Below, in pieces: positions 9,617 through 18,511 of a stretch of 64,000 bases of DNA. The notes beneath the pieces were generated by a model. The model searched no databases, had not been told where the DNA came from, and saw only the letters and a list, made by a program, of their open reading frames with translations. The DNA is from Pseudomonas prosekii (GTDB taxonomy: Bacteria > Pseudomonadota > Gammaproteobacteria > Pseudomonadales > Pseudomonadaceae), in contig NZ_LT629762.1 in assembly GCF_900105155.1 (NCBI RefSeq), forward strand, positions 5,589,501-5,653,500, read 5' to 3'. A program made the translations under genes and the position numbers. Positions within the stretch are counted from its first letter, which is position 1. Each line of letters opens with the position of its first letter.

Positions 9617-10479
9617 GGGCGGCCTCGTTGATTGGCCCATTCGTGGGCCATGTCGGCGGCCAGCGCGATACGCTCACCGATAGGTTGCAGGGAAGGCGTA
9701 TGCAGCAATCGGTTGAGGTGCGAATGCTGTTCGAGCGGTGAACCGTTCAGCCAAGCCATGACGTTGGCGTAATAGAACAGTTCGGATTGGCTGCTCAGGC
9801 CCAGGGAACTGGCCTCGGCGCCCAGTCGCTCAAGCACTGGCCAGCGTTGGGCCACGGTTGCGCCGCTATGGAAGTCGGGGAAGTGTTTGAGTAAATGCGC
9901 GTCGAGTTCGATCAGCACACGACGCTGATCAGCCTGGTCCAGCGCTGAATTCTGTTCGGCGCTCAGGCGATAGGGCGTTGGCAAGTCGGGGCACTCTGCC
10001 AACCGAGGCGGGTGATATTGCCAATCCGCCGCGACGCCATCGCTTGTTACCACGCCCGAAAGCGGCCCGAACAAGCGCTGATCGCCGCTGCTGAACAGGG
10101 CTCGGGCGACGGCTGCGTCGGCCAGACGCAGGAACACTGGCAACCCTTCGGGCAACTCGACGGTCAGCAATTTGCGCAAGTGCTGCGCCACGGCGTGCAC
10201 CGAATCCGCGCTGAACAGCAGCACGGCCCATTCCTCGTGCGCGTGCTGGAGATAGAACTGCAGCAGTGGCTCGTCGACTGATTGCACGGTGGCTAAAACC
10301 GGCGAGATATCTCGCAAGTCGGTGAAGGACGGGCAGTCGTACAAGGCAACCGTGGTGGCGCCGGGACTCAGATGTTTCAGGCGTTGCGGCAAATCGCTGA
10401 CGGTTGCGCCATCGAGCAACAGCAACGCCTGATGTTTGCCCCACGGCAGGTCTGCGGGCAGAGAGGTCAAGAGCGTCAT
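9613..10479 (-). CDS. DUF4123 T6SS effector adaptor/chaperone
   Basis: This 288-residue soluble protein starts MTLLTSLPADLPWGKHQALLLLDGATV. It has the DUF4123 hallmarks of a strand-rich N-terminal half with a YDCPSFTDLRDISPVL-like segment, then a Leu-rich middle. Such adaptors (Tap-1/TEC) load a specific effector onto the VgrG tip. The gene overlaps vgrG upstream and the effector downstream, both through ATGA junctions, giving the standard vgrG-adaptor-effector order. The identification is by pattern and context and is strong. Confidence 0.87.
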   Translation of the reverse strand: MTLLTSLPADLPWGKHQALLLLDGATVSDLPQRLKHLSPGATTVALYDCPSFTDLRDISPVLATVQSVDEPLLQFYLQHAHEEWAVLLFSADSVHAVAQHLRKLLTVELPEGLPVFLRLADAAVARALFSSGDQRLFGPLSGVVTSDGVAADWQYHPPRLAECPDLPTPYRLSAEQNSALDQADQRRVLIELDAHLLKHFPDFHSGATVAQRWPVLERLGAEASSLGLSSQSELFYYANVMAWLNGSPLEQHSHLNRLLHTPSLQPIGERIALAADMAHEWANQRGRP

Positions 10480-12485
10480 GCCTGGGCCGCCTCGCAAATC
10501 AGGCACCGCGAGCTGCGGTTTGCAACCAGTGCGTGGCGTTGCTGCGCCGGGTCGAACGTCACTTTAAGCAACGGCAGCGCCCCCGGTATCAGCGGCTCCG
10601 CCGGCATCGTCGTCGCTGGAGCGCCGCCCTCGACAATTGCCACGCTGCTGAAAATGCCTTCCGGCCCGAGCGTCAGCCAATGCCCGCCGGCCTTGACCGT
10701 CAGGTGCGCTCCGCCATCAATAACCACTTGCTGGCCGGCGCTGAGGTGGATTTGCTGCGTGGCGTTAAGCCGCTGACTGCTGACGCGAACGTGCTGGTCG
10801 CCGAGCACCAGCAGGTGGTCGTCCTGTTTCAGTTCGGTGAGGCGATTGCCGTGGGTGAGGTGCTGTTCTTCGCCGCGCAGGTCGTGGCTGGCGATGCCGC
10901 CGACGACCACGCTGCGCTGGTTGTCGACCTGAATGCGTTCGTCGTTGAGCACCAACTGGACGAAATCGCGCTGGGCGCGCAGCGCAATTTCCTCGGCACC
11001 GGCGCGGTCCTCGATGCGCAGCTCGTTGAAACCGCCGCCACCGGGGCTGCTCTGGCTGCGCAGGATGCTTTGCGTATGCTGCGCCGGAAGGTCCAGCGGC
11101 ACCGGCGTCGCGGCGTTCGGCAGACAGCCGAGGACGAAGGGTTTGTCGGGATCGCCTTCGCTGAAACCCACCAGCACTTCCATGCCGACGCGCGGAATCT
11201 GCACGCTGCCGTAGCGCTCATGCGCCCAATGGGTTGCCACTCGCAGCCAGCAACTGGATTGCTCGTTTTTCTGTCCGTCGCGATCCCAGAACATCTGGAC
11301 TTTCACGCGGCCGTAGGCATCGCAGTAGATCTCTTCGCCAGCGGGGCCGGTGACGACAGCATGCTGGTTGCCGGTCACCCGAGGTTTGGGGTGCTCCAGC
11401 GCCGGACGGAAATTCACGTCCCAAGGCGTCGCAACAAAATGGTTGCGATAACCCTGGGTAAAACCGTCATCAGAGCTGACGTCGGGCGCCGCTTCCTCAA
11501 GCGATTGTGGCTGGCGGCCAATATGTTCGACGCGAGTCAGTAACCATAGGCCGTTGCAGTCCGCTCGCGGGTGTTCGCTGAGGTCGAGAAAACTGCCGTT
11601 GCGCAGCAGCGACTGGTCGCTGCGTCCTTGGGCCTGGCGGTAATCGGCACGACGGCGTTCGAGGGCGCGTTGGCTCAGATGTTGGCCCCGCTCACGATGG
11701 ACGAATTGCCCGGGGAAGGCGTAATCCTCCAGTTCGGGCAATCGTGCTTCTCGCGCATCAGCCTGCAACTGTACGTTGGGTTTTTCGAAGTGGTAATCGC
11801 GGCGGCTGACGTGGGTGGTGCGGGTGTGCAATTGCACCTGGAAGCGGTCGATGACTGGAGCTTCGGCAACCATCCCGCTGCCCGGGGCGTAGGCGGTTGG
11901 CGCGGCAGGTTGGGGGAAAACCGTCTGATCATCGCCGAACACCAGCGTGTGCCCGTCAGCGTTGTGCTGGAAATGAAAGTGCAAGCCTTCCTCTTCACAC
12001 AAACGCTGGATGAAGTGCAGGTCACTCTCGTTGTATTGCACGCAGTAAATGCGCGGCGGGTAGTCGGCGCTGAGTTGAAAATGCCAGGCATCCGACTGCA
12101 TGCCGTGATCGCTGAGGATCCTGGCGATGATCTGCGGAACGTTTTGCTGCTGGAAAATGCGCTGGTTATGCCGGTGCGCGAGGTAGGCGAGGTGTGGCGC
12201 CAGAATGATCTGGTAGCTCGTCAGGCGAGCGCCGGAATCGCCTTGAGCGACTCGATAAACCTGCCCGTGAATCCCCGAGCCATCGGCGCCGAAAGACAGG
12301 AACGCAGGGCGATGCAGGAGCGTTTCGAGATCAAGATCCCGGTGCTCGCTGACCAGTTGCAGTTCGACTTCATAGGTCTGGTTGAGCGCTTCGGTCGCGC
12401 GAAATTCCACCACCTGAAGAGCGTGGCGGAAGCCTTCAAGCTCGAGCTTGAAAACAACGGTTTTGGCAGCCTTCAACATCCACAT
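10476..12485 (-). CDS. vgrG: T6SS spike protein VgrG (Rhs/VgrG family)
   Basis: This 669-residue spike protein forms the trimeric puncturing tip of the T6SS tube. The N-terminal two-thirds holds gp27-like and gp5-like domains (QYNESDLHFIQRLCEEEGLHFHF at about residues 150-175; EIYCDAYGRVKVQMFWDRDG and SCWLRVATHWA in the OB-fold region). A repetitive DUF2345-type beta-helix follows (ELRIEDRAGAEEI onward). The tail ends ..CLICEAAQA. No structural T6SS genes are nearby, so this is an orphan vgrG cargo module using a T6SS encoded elsewhere. An alternative ATG lies two codons inside. Confidence 0.94.
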   Translation of the reverse strand: MWMLKAAKTVVFKLELEGFRHALQVVEFRATEALNQTYEVELQLVSEHRDLDLETLLHRPAFLSFGADGSGIHGQVYRVAQGDSGARLTSYQIILAPHLAYLAHRHNQRIFQQQNVPQIIARILSDHGMQSDAWHFQLSADYPPRIYCVQYNESDLHFIQRLCEEEGLHFHFQHNADGHTLVFGDDQTVFPQPAAPTAYAPGSGMVAEAPVIDRFQVQLHTRTTHVSRRDYHFEKPNVQLQADAREARLPELEDYAFPGQFVHRERGQHLSQRALERRRADYRQAQGRSDQSLLRNGSFLDLSEHPRADCNGLWLLTRVEHIGRQPQSLEEAAPDVSSDDGFTQGYRNHFVATPWDVNFRPALEHPKPRVTGNQHAVVTGPAGEEIYCDAYGRVKVQMFWDRDGQKNEQSSCWLRVATHWAHERYGSVQIPRVGMEVLVGFSEGDPDKPFVLGCLPNAATPVPLDLPAQHTQSILRSQSSPGGGGFNELRIEDRAGAEEIALRAQRDFVQLVLNDERIQVDNQRSVVVGGIASHDLRGEEQHLTHGNRLTELKQDDHLLVLGDQHVRVSSQRLNATQQIHLSAGQQVVIDGGAHLTVKAGGHWLTLGPEGIFSSVAIVEGGAPATTMPAEPLIPGALPLLKVTFDPAQQRHALVANRSSRCLICEAAQA

Positions 12486-12613
12486 GTCCCTGTGTCTTTT
12501 CAGGCACGGGACTTTGCGGGGGGCGCCAACTTGGCGCAGTCAGGGGAATCGTTTTCTTGTGTAGGAATTTTCCGGGAATCGCCTCGCTGCAGATCAGGCA
12601 GCCCGGTAACGCG

Positions 12614-14266
12614 TTATTTCGGATACAGCGGCGGCAAGCCGCTATCACCTACCGGGTCTTGAACCCGTTCTGCCAGCGGGATCGCGCGAGTTGCGCGCCA
12701 CAGGTCTTCGCCCTGCCAATGCTGGCCGGATTCGCTGTAGAGCGCGCCATTCAGGCCGTCCAGCGCATCCGACAGCGGCACAAACCGCGCGGCCATTTCG
12801 GCGAGGGTTTCCGGTTGTTGCCGCGCCCAGGCATCCAGTGCCTGGCGGGTGGCGTGGGGGTCGTTGGCCTGGCAGGCGCGTTTGAGGTCGTCGAGCACGC
12901 TGCGCGGGCTTGGGCCGGTTTGTGCCGCGCGCAGAATCGCCGGTTGCCAGCGCGCGCGCCACCACAAGCCAAAACCGAGCAGGGTGGTGCAGGCCAGAAT
13001 CATTGTGCTGAGTTTCCACCACCACAGCGCTTCGCTGTCGGCGCCGTAGATTACTTGCGGGCTGCCGGTCGGCGTATCAACCATCAGGCTCGGATTGTTC
13101 AGCACTTGCAGGGTGCGCGCCGGCAGGCTGCTGTGTTCCAGATGATCTTCGAAGGTGTTCCACCAGACGACGTCGACCGTCGGTAACTCGATGGCGCCGC
13201 TGTGGGCGGGCACCAGCGCTTCACGTTCTTCGCGGCTGCCGATCAAGCCGCGCTCGCTGTTCTGGTTGCCGAGCACCGGTTGGTCGGGGTAGCGGCGCAA
13301 GCCGTTGATGTCGGTGGCGGGCAGGGGCGGCAGTTGCGAACTGGCCAGGCCATCGACTTTCAGTGTCAGGCTGCGGGTCAGCGAATCACCGACCTGCACC
13401 TGATCCGGTTCCGGACTCCAACTCTCGCTCAGGCTCAGGCTGCGTGCGGGCAGCCAGGGTGCATCGGCTGGGTAGGAGGCCGGTTTGGCCTTCACCGTCA
13501 GGGCAATTTGCGCGGAACTGACGCGGAGCAATTTGCCCGGTTTGGTTCCCTGCCCGGAAGCGTCCTGCGCCGGTTGCGCATCCACCAGGGTGGCGCTGAA
13601 CTGCTGCGGCGGGATGCTCAACACACCGCTGTGCTGGGGGAAAATCGCATAGCGCATTTCGATCACGCCATGGCGCACGCCATTGATGTCTTTTTCATAA
13701 GTGCGCGAGTCGCCGAGCTGCTCGATACGCGCATCGGGCACCTGCAATGGCGTCAGGCTGCTGTCGTCATACAGCGACACCGAATGGTAAATGCGCAACG
13801 TCAGAATCGCCTGCGCCTGCACGTACACGCTGGCCTGATCGAGACTGGCTTCGATGAACACCGGGGCGAGTTTGTTCTTGCTGTCCTGGGTTTCGCCTTC
13901 GACCACTTGCAGGGTGATCGGCTGGCTGCGCCCGTCGCCTAGTTGCAGCGACGGAATCTCGACGCTGCCGTTGCGTTTGGGCAGCAGGGTGATGAACCAG
14001 CGCGTTGTCGAGCGGTTGGCGCCATTGATCGTGGTCAACTGGTTGACCTGACGCGTGCCGCGCACTTCGAATTCCGCGTCCAGCGGGGTCAGGTCGGGTT
14101 TGCCGAAGATCGTCACATCGTTGGATTCGAGGATCAACTCGACGGTTTCGCCGGAACTCAGGCGGCTGCGATCGACACTGGCACCCAGCTCCGCAGCCTG
14201 CACCTGAGCGTTGGCCAGCATCAGGGCAGACAGCAGGGCAAGCAAGAAAGCGCTGAAGCGGGTCAT
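12614..14266 (-). CDS. batD: BatD-like membrane protein
   Basis: This 550-residue protein has a signal peptide (MTRFSAFLLALLSALMLANAQVQA) and a long periplasmic beta-rich region beginning LGASVDRSRLSSGETVELIL, the BatD (oxygen-tolerance) hallmark. A transmembrane helix lies near residue 415 (WWWKLSTMILACTTLLGFGLWW), followed by a cytoplasmic helical tail. I chose the ATG at 14266 because it overlaps the upstream stop and places the signal peptide at the N-terminus. It is the last gene of the moxR-bat operon. Bat proteins are linked to envelope stress and aerotolerance, but the biochemical role is not settled. Confidence 0.9.
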   Translation of the reverse strand: MTRFSAFLLALLSALMLANAQVQAAELGASVDRSRLSSGETVELILESNDVTIFGKPDLTPLDAEFEVRGTRQVNQLTTINGANRSTTRWFITLLPKRNGSVEIPSLQLGDGRSQPITLQVVEGETQDSKNKLAPVFIEASLDQASVYVQAQAILTLRIYHSVSLYDDSSLTPLQVPDARIEQLGDSRTYEKDINGVRHGVIEMRYAIFPQHSGVLSIPPQQFSATLVDAQPAQDASGQGTKPGKLLRVSSAQIALTVKAKPASYPADAPWLPARSLSLSESWSPEPDQVQVGDSLTRSLTLKVDGLASSQLPPLPATDINGLRRYPDQPVLGNQNSERGLIGSREEREALVPAHSGAIELPTVDVVWWNTFEDHLEHSSLPARTLQVLNNPSLMVDTPTGSPQVIYGADSEALWWWKLSTMILACTTLLGFGLWWRARWQPAILRAAQTGPSPRSVLDDLKRACQANDPHATRQALDAWARQQPETLAEMAARFVPLSDALDGLNGALYSESGQHWQGEDLWRATRAIPLAERVQDPVGDSGLPPLYPK

Positions 14267-16002
14267 CGAGTTTTTCCCTGATCCTGATGTTGTTGCTGTT
14301 CGTACCAGAACTTGCGTCGAAGCAGTTCGCCGGGGTCGTCCGGAATCTTTCGCAGCCATTGTTCGAGCGCCTGAACCTGCTCGCCTTCGAGGCTGTCGCT
14401 CGCCGGGCGCCGCGGTGGCGTGGTGCTTTGCTCGTCCTCCAACTCACTGCCCGGCACTTCGTTGGGGCCGGGTTGCGGTGGCGTGGTGGGCGGTTCTTCG
14501 CTGTCCGCGGAGTTCGGCTGGGCCTCGGTTTTCGGTTCGCCGCTGCTCAACGGCTGAGTGGCGGACTCGGGCGGCGGAACATCACCGACCGCGCCCGGCG
14601 CTTCGCCCTCGGGCGGCTCGGGTTCGACCTCCGGTGGCGTCGATTTCTGTTTCAGCAGGCTTTCGATCAAGGCCTTGTTGGTCAGCGCCGGACGCAAATC
14701 GGGTTGGCGCTCAAGTGCTTGATCGTAGGCATCCAGCGCCGCGTCCAACTCACCGCTTTTCGCCAGCGCATTGCCTCGATTGTAGTGTGCCCGCGCGTCG
14801 TTGCCCTGAGCGAAACGCTGGGCGGCGCCGTTGTAGTCGCCGGCCTCATACAGCGCCACGCCTTGCCATTGCGGGTCTTCGAAGTGTTTGGCGGCTTCGG
14901 CCGGCTGCTGTTTTTTCAGCAGGTGCAGGCCGCGCTGATCGGGTCGCAACCACAAATCGCCGAAGTCGAAGGCGTAGCTCGGTTGCGGCATCAGAAACAG
15001 CAGCGGCAAGCAAAACAGCCAGCCACGACGCCCGGCCAGGGATGCCAGCAGCAACAACGGCAGCAGCAGCCAATAACCCTGATCGGCCCAGGTATCGAGG
15101 CGCAAGGTCTGGCCGTCGTCGCGCAGGTTGCGCGGGCCATCGAGCAAGCCGAGGGCGCCTAGGTCGGCATCGTCCAGCCGCGCCGCGTGGTAGCGCCCGC
15201 CGAGGTCGGCCGTGAAGGATTTGAGCCCCGGACTGTCGAGGTGCGGCACCAGAATCGCGCCTTGGGCATCCTTGAGGAAACTGCCGTCCTCTTGCGCCAC
15301 CGGCACCCCTTCGGCGGTGCCAACGCCCAGCATCAGAAATTCGGTGGATTTGCCGTCCAGCGCGCGCTCGATGCCGAAGCGTTCCTGTTCGTTCAGTGAC
15401 GAACCGATCAGCAGGATTCGACCCTGGCCGAGCGCACCTTGATCCAACAGCGCCAAGGCTTTGAGCACCGCCAAGTCGGCGCGATGCCCAGCCTCGGGCA
15501 TCAATGACGGCTTGAGTGCGTCGAGCAAATTGCGACTGGTCGACAGGTCATCCGACAGCGGAACCAGCGTGTGGGCGCTGCCGGCGTAGACGACGATTGC
15601 GGTTTGCGCGTCGCTGCGACTTTGCAGCAAGTCGAGCAACTTGCGCCGCGCTTGCTCCAGCCGGGTTGGCGGGCTGTCGGTGGCGAGCATTTCCGGGGTC
15701 AACTCCAGCAGCACCACCAGCGGGTCAGCCGGTTTCTGACTGGTCTGCTCGACTCTTTGCCAACTCGGTCCCAGCAGCGCGCCGATGGTCAGCACCCAGG
15801 CGAACCCGAGGACGATCCACGGCAATTTGCTGTCGCGGCCGTTGCCGCCACTCAGCAGCGCGGCGTGGAAGGCCGGCGGCAAAATCATCTGCCAGCGCCC
15901 GGCGCGTTTTTGCCGATGCCAGAGTTGCCAGAGCAACCAGCCGAGCAGCGGCAACAGCAGCAGCCACCACGGGCGGAACCAGTACGGCCAGAGCGCGCTC
16001 AT
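14263..16002 (-). CDS. BatB/BatC-like VWA-TPR fusion protein
   Basis: This 579-residue protein starts with paired transmembrane helices (YWFRPWWLLLLPLLGWLLW; WIVLGFAWVLTIGALLG) and a VWA domain. Another membrane helix pair lies near residues 310-345, then TPR repeats (ARAHYNRGNALAKSGELDAALDAYDQAL). A Pro/Glu-rich linker and a basic C-terminal helix follow. The fold is BatB fused to BatC. The usual metal-binding DxSxS of the VWA domain is replaced by LELTPEMLATD, so metal binding is probably lost. Start and stop overlap batA and batD. Confidence 0.88.
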   Translation of the reverse strand: MSALWPYWFRPWWLLLLPLLGWLLWQLWHRQKRAGRWQMILPPAFHAALLSGGNGRDSKLPWIVLGFAWVLTIGALLGPSWQRVEQTSQKPADPLVVLLELTPEMLATDSPPTRLEQARRKLLDLLQSRSDAQTAIVVYAGSAHTLVPLSDDLSTSRNLLDALKPSLMPEAGHRADLAVLKALALLDQGALGQGRILLIGSSLNEQERFGIERALDGKSTEFLMLGVGTAEGVPVAQEDGSFLKDAQGAILVPHLDSPGLKSFTADLGGRYHAARLDDADLGALGLLDGPRNLRDDGQTLRLDTWADQGYWLLLPLLLLASLAGRRGWLFCLPLLFLMPQPSYAFDFGDLWLRPDQRGLHLLKKQQPAEAAKHFEDPQWQGVALYEAGDYNGAAQRFAQGNDARAHYNRGNALAKSGELDAALDAYDQALERQPDLRPALTNKALIESLLKQKSTPPEVEPEPPEGEAPGAVGDVPPPESATQPLSSGEPKTEAQPNSADSEEPPTTPPQPGPNEVPGSELEDEQSTTPPRRPASDSLEGEQVQALEQWLRKIPDDPGELLRRKFWYEQQQHQDQGKTR

Positions 16003-17078
16003 CGACGCCTCCGCAGGCGCAGGCGATTCAGTCGCTGGCGCCAGTCGGGGAGTTGGCTTTGCAAAAACAGGTCCTTGGTCAGCAGGCGTTGCAGTGGATT
16101 GTCCGGCCACAGTTCGCGCATCACCAGTAACAGACTCAACAGCAGCGCCAGCGCCAACGGCCAGTGATACAACGCTTGAGCCGGGCGGGCCTGGGTCGGT
16201 TGCTGGGTGACGGGTTCGAGGGTGTCGAGAATGTCCTTGATCGCCTGCAATTCCTTGCCGTCGTGGGCGCGGAAGTATTGGCCGCCGGTGGCTTCGGCGA
16301 TGGCTTTGAGTGCCGGTTCGTCGAGGTCCAGGCTTGGGTTGAGGCCGAGAAAGCCCAGCGTACCGCTTTGTTCCGGATCGGCGCCGATGCCGATCGGATA
16401 GATTTTCACGTTTTCGCTGGCGGCGAGACGGGCGGCGGTCAACGGGTCGATTTCGCCGCCATTGTTGGCGCCATCGGTGACCAGAATCAGCACGCGGCTT
16501 TGCGCCGGACGCAGGCGCAAGCGCTTGAGCGCGAGGCCGATTGCATCGCCGATGGCGGTGTTCTTGCCGGCAATGCCGATCCGCGCTTCATCCAGCCACA
16601 CGCGCACGGTGTGGCGGTCGAAGGTCAGCGGCGCTTGCAGGTAGGCCTGACTGCCAAACAGGATCAGGCCGACCCGGTCGCCGTCGCGGCTTTCGAGGAA
16701 ATCGCCGAGCAAATGCTGGACCAGTGACAGGCGGCTGACGTCTTCGTCCTGCCACTGCATGTCGGGGAAATCCATCGATCCGGAGACGTCGACCGCCACC
16801 AGCAAATCGCGACCACTGGCGGCAATCGGCAGCGGATCGCCCAACCATTGCGGGCGCGCCGCAGCGATCAGCAGCATTAACCACAAAAGAATGAACGGCG
16901 CTTGTTGGCGCCACGCCGGCAGGTTGGCGCGGGCGCGGCGTCGGGCCAGGCCTTCGAGGTCGCTGAGGAAGCTGACTTTCAGCGCCGGCTCGCCGCTGTC
17001 GGCCACCGGCAGCACCAGGCGCATCAGCCAGGGCAACGGCAGCAGGGCGAAAATCCACGGCCAGGCGAACTCAAACAT
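15999..17078 (-). CDS. batA: BatA-like VWA membrane protein
   Basis: This 359-residue protein has an N-terminal helix (WPWIFALLPLPWLMRLVL), a second near residues 60-75, then a VWA domain with an intact MIDAS (DVSGSM at 97-102, later LILVTDG). A C-terminal membrane helix lies near residues 305-325, followed by an Arg-rich tail. It is the metal-competent partner of the degenerate VWA protein encoded next. The gene overlaps DUF4381 upstream by 8 bases. The role is inferred from the MoxR/Bat family: a MoxR ATPase acting with VWA proteins, probably in maturing or remodelling envelope complexes. Confidence 0.92.
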   Translation of the reverse strand: MFEFAWPWIFALLPLPWLMRLVLPVADSGEPALKVSFLSDLEGLARRRARANLPAWRQQAPFILLWLMLLIAAARPQWLGDPLPIAASGRDLLVAVDVSGSMDFPDMQWQDEDVSRLSLVQHLLGDFLESRDGDRVGLILFGSQAYLQAPLTFDRHTVRVWLDEARIGIAGKNTAIGDAIGLALKRLRLRPAQSRVLILVTDGANNGGEIDPLTAARLAASENVKIYPIGIGADPEQSGTLGFLGLNPSLDLDEPALKAIAEATGGQYFRAHDGKELQAIKDILDTLEPVTQQPTQARPAQALYHWPLALALLLSLLLVMRELWPDNPLQRLLTKDLFLQSQLPDWRQRLNRLRLRRRR

Positions 17079-17565
17079 GTTTGCGAATCCACGTGTCGAC
17101 GGCTTGGGTCAGGCCGGCGATGGCTTTGTCGTCGAGTTTGCATTCAGGTTTGTAGGCGCCTTCGACCAGTACCATCCAACGCGTCAAACCGGCGGCCGGG
17201 CAGCGGTTGTCGAGAAACGCCAGCCACTTGCGCCCGTTCAGCGTGTGACTTTGGCTATAGGGGTAGTGGTTGCGGCACAGGCGTTTGAGCAAACCGTTGA
17301 GTTGCTGCAACCAGGCACCGGCCGGTGCGCCGTCATAGGGTTTGGGCATTTGCGCGAGTTCGGCCAGCGCGGCGACCCGCACCGGGTCCAGCGGTTGCTC
17401 GGCGCGTACGATCGGGCGTTTGTTCGGGATGAAACGGCGCAGCTGCCACAGACCGAAACCGATCAGCGGCAATAACAACAGCAATAACCACCAGCCCGGC
17501 GCCGGAGGCCAGAAGTCAATTGGCGGCGGAGTCATCAGTGGTTGCAGTTGATCGAGGCTGCTCAT
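17071..17565 (-). CDS. DUF4381 membrane protein of the moxR-bat operon
   Basis: This 164-residue protein has one strong transmembrane helix (WWLLLLLLPLIGFGLWQL at about 25-42), preceded by the short PPPIDFWPPAPGWW motif typical of DUF4381. A cytoplasmic helical domain containing LNGLLKRLCRNHYPYSQ and GRKWLAFLD follows. The ATG overlaps the stop of the DUF58 gene. Its constant place between DUF58 and batA genes points to an accessory role in the same MoxR complex; no activity is known. Confidence 0.87.
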   Translation of the reverse strand: MSSLDQLQPLMTPPPIDFWPPAPGWWLLLLLLPLIGFGLWQLRRFIPNKRPIVRAEQPLDPVRVAALAELAQMPKPYDGAPAGAWLQQLNGLLKRLCRNHYPYSQSHTLNGRKWLAFLDNRCPAAGLTRWMVLVEGAYKPECKLDDKAIAGLTQAVDTWIRKHV

Positions 17566-18506
17566 CGACCTTTCCCCGGTTTCTGCGGGTTCAGGTATTC
17601 GCGCAATTGCTCGACCATTTCGCTTTGAGTGCTCAGCGGCATCAACAAAATGCGCAGCTTCTGCGCGAGCAATTCCCAACGAGCGATGCGTGCTTCGGCC
17701 TGGGTGCGATAGGTCTGGCGCAGGTCGTAATTCAGCGTGTCGAGTTCCAGTTGCGCGCCACGCTCGGCGAAACGCAGCAGGCCGGCGGCGGGCAGGGCGT
17801 GGTCCAGCGGATCGGACAATGGCAGCAGCAACAGATCGCAATGCCGCGCGAGCAGGCTCAATTGTTGTTCCGAGCCTTCGGTCAACGCGCGCTCGTCGCA
17901 GATCACGATCACCAGGCTGCCGGGGCGCAACACCTCGCGGGCGCGGCGCAGGGCCAGGTTCAGCGAATCGCGGTTCTGCTCACTTTCGGTGTGCAGCGAC
18001 TGGTTGACCCGCACCAGCCGGTTGAGCAATTGCAGCAGGCTTTGCTTGCTGCGCCGAGGTTTGATTTCGTAATGCTCGTTGTCGCCAAACACCAGTCCGC
18101 CGACCCGGTCGTTGTGCCCCAGCGCCGCCCAGCCGATCAGGCTCGCGGCTTGTGCGGCGAGCACCGATTTGAACATCAGGCCGGAGCCGAAAAACAGCCG
18201 ACGGCTTTGCTCGACCATGATGAAAATCGGCCGTTCGCGTTCTTCGTGGAACAGTTTGGTGTGTGGCTCTTGGGTGCGCGCGGTGACGCGCCAGTCGATG
18301 GTGCGTACGTCGTCGCCGGCCTGATAAACGCGCACCTGGTCGAAATCGACGCCGCGCCCGCGCAGCTTGGAGTGGTGCAGGCCGATCAACGGGCTGCGCT
18401 GGCTCGGCGTCGAAAACAGCTGCACTTCGCGCACCCGATGGCGCATCTCGATCAGCTCGGCGAGGCTGACACGGATGCCCGGCTCGGGCGGCAGGCTGAC
18501 GTTCAT
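17562..18506 (-). CDS. DUF58 protein (VWA-related, MoxR-associated)
   Basis: This 314-residue soluble protein carries the DUF58 signature GRGVDFDQVRVYQAGDDVRTIDWRVTAR (residues about 50-77). A VWA-like half follows (IFIMVEQSRRLFFGS; LVIVICDERAL). The ATG at 18506 was taken. A TTG at 18515 overlapping the moxR stop is also possible and would add three residues; neither has a strong ribosome-binding site. Together with MoxR it forms the core pair found across bacteria. Confidence 0.92.
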   Translation of the reverse strand: MNVSLPPEPGIRVSLAELIEMRHRVREVQLFSTPSQRSPLIGLHHSKLRGRGVDFDQVRVYQAGDDVRTIDWRVTARTQEPHTKLFHEERERPIFIMVEQSRRLFFGSGLMFKSVLAAQAASLIGWAALGHNDRVGGLVFGDNEHYEIKPRRSKQSLLQLLNRLVRVNQSLHTESEQNRDSLNLALRRAREVLRPGSLVIVICDERALTEGSEQQLSLLARHCDLLLLPLSDPLDHALPAAGLLRFAERGAQLELDTLNYDLRQTYRTQAEARIARWELLAQKLRILLMPLSTQSEMVEQLREYLNPQKPGKGR

Positions 18507-18511
18507 CAGGG

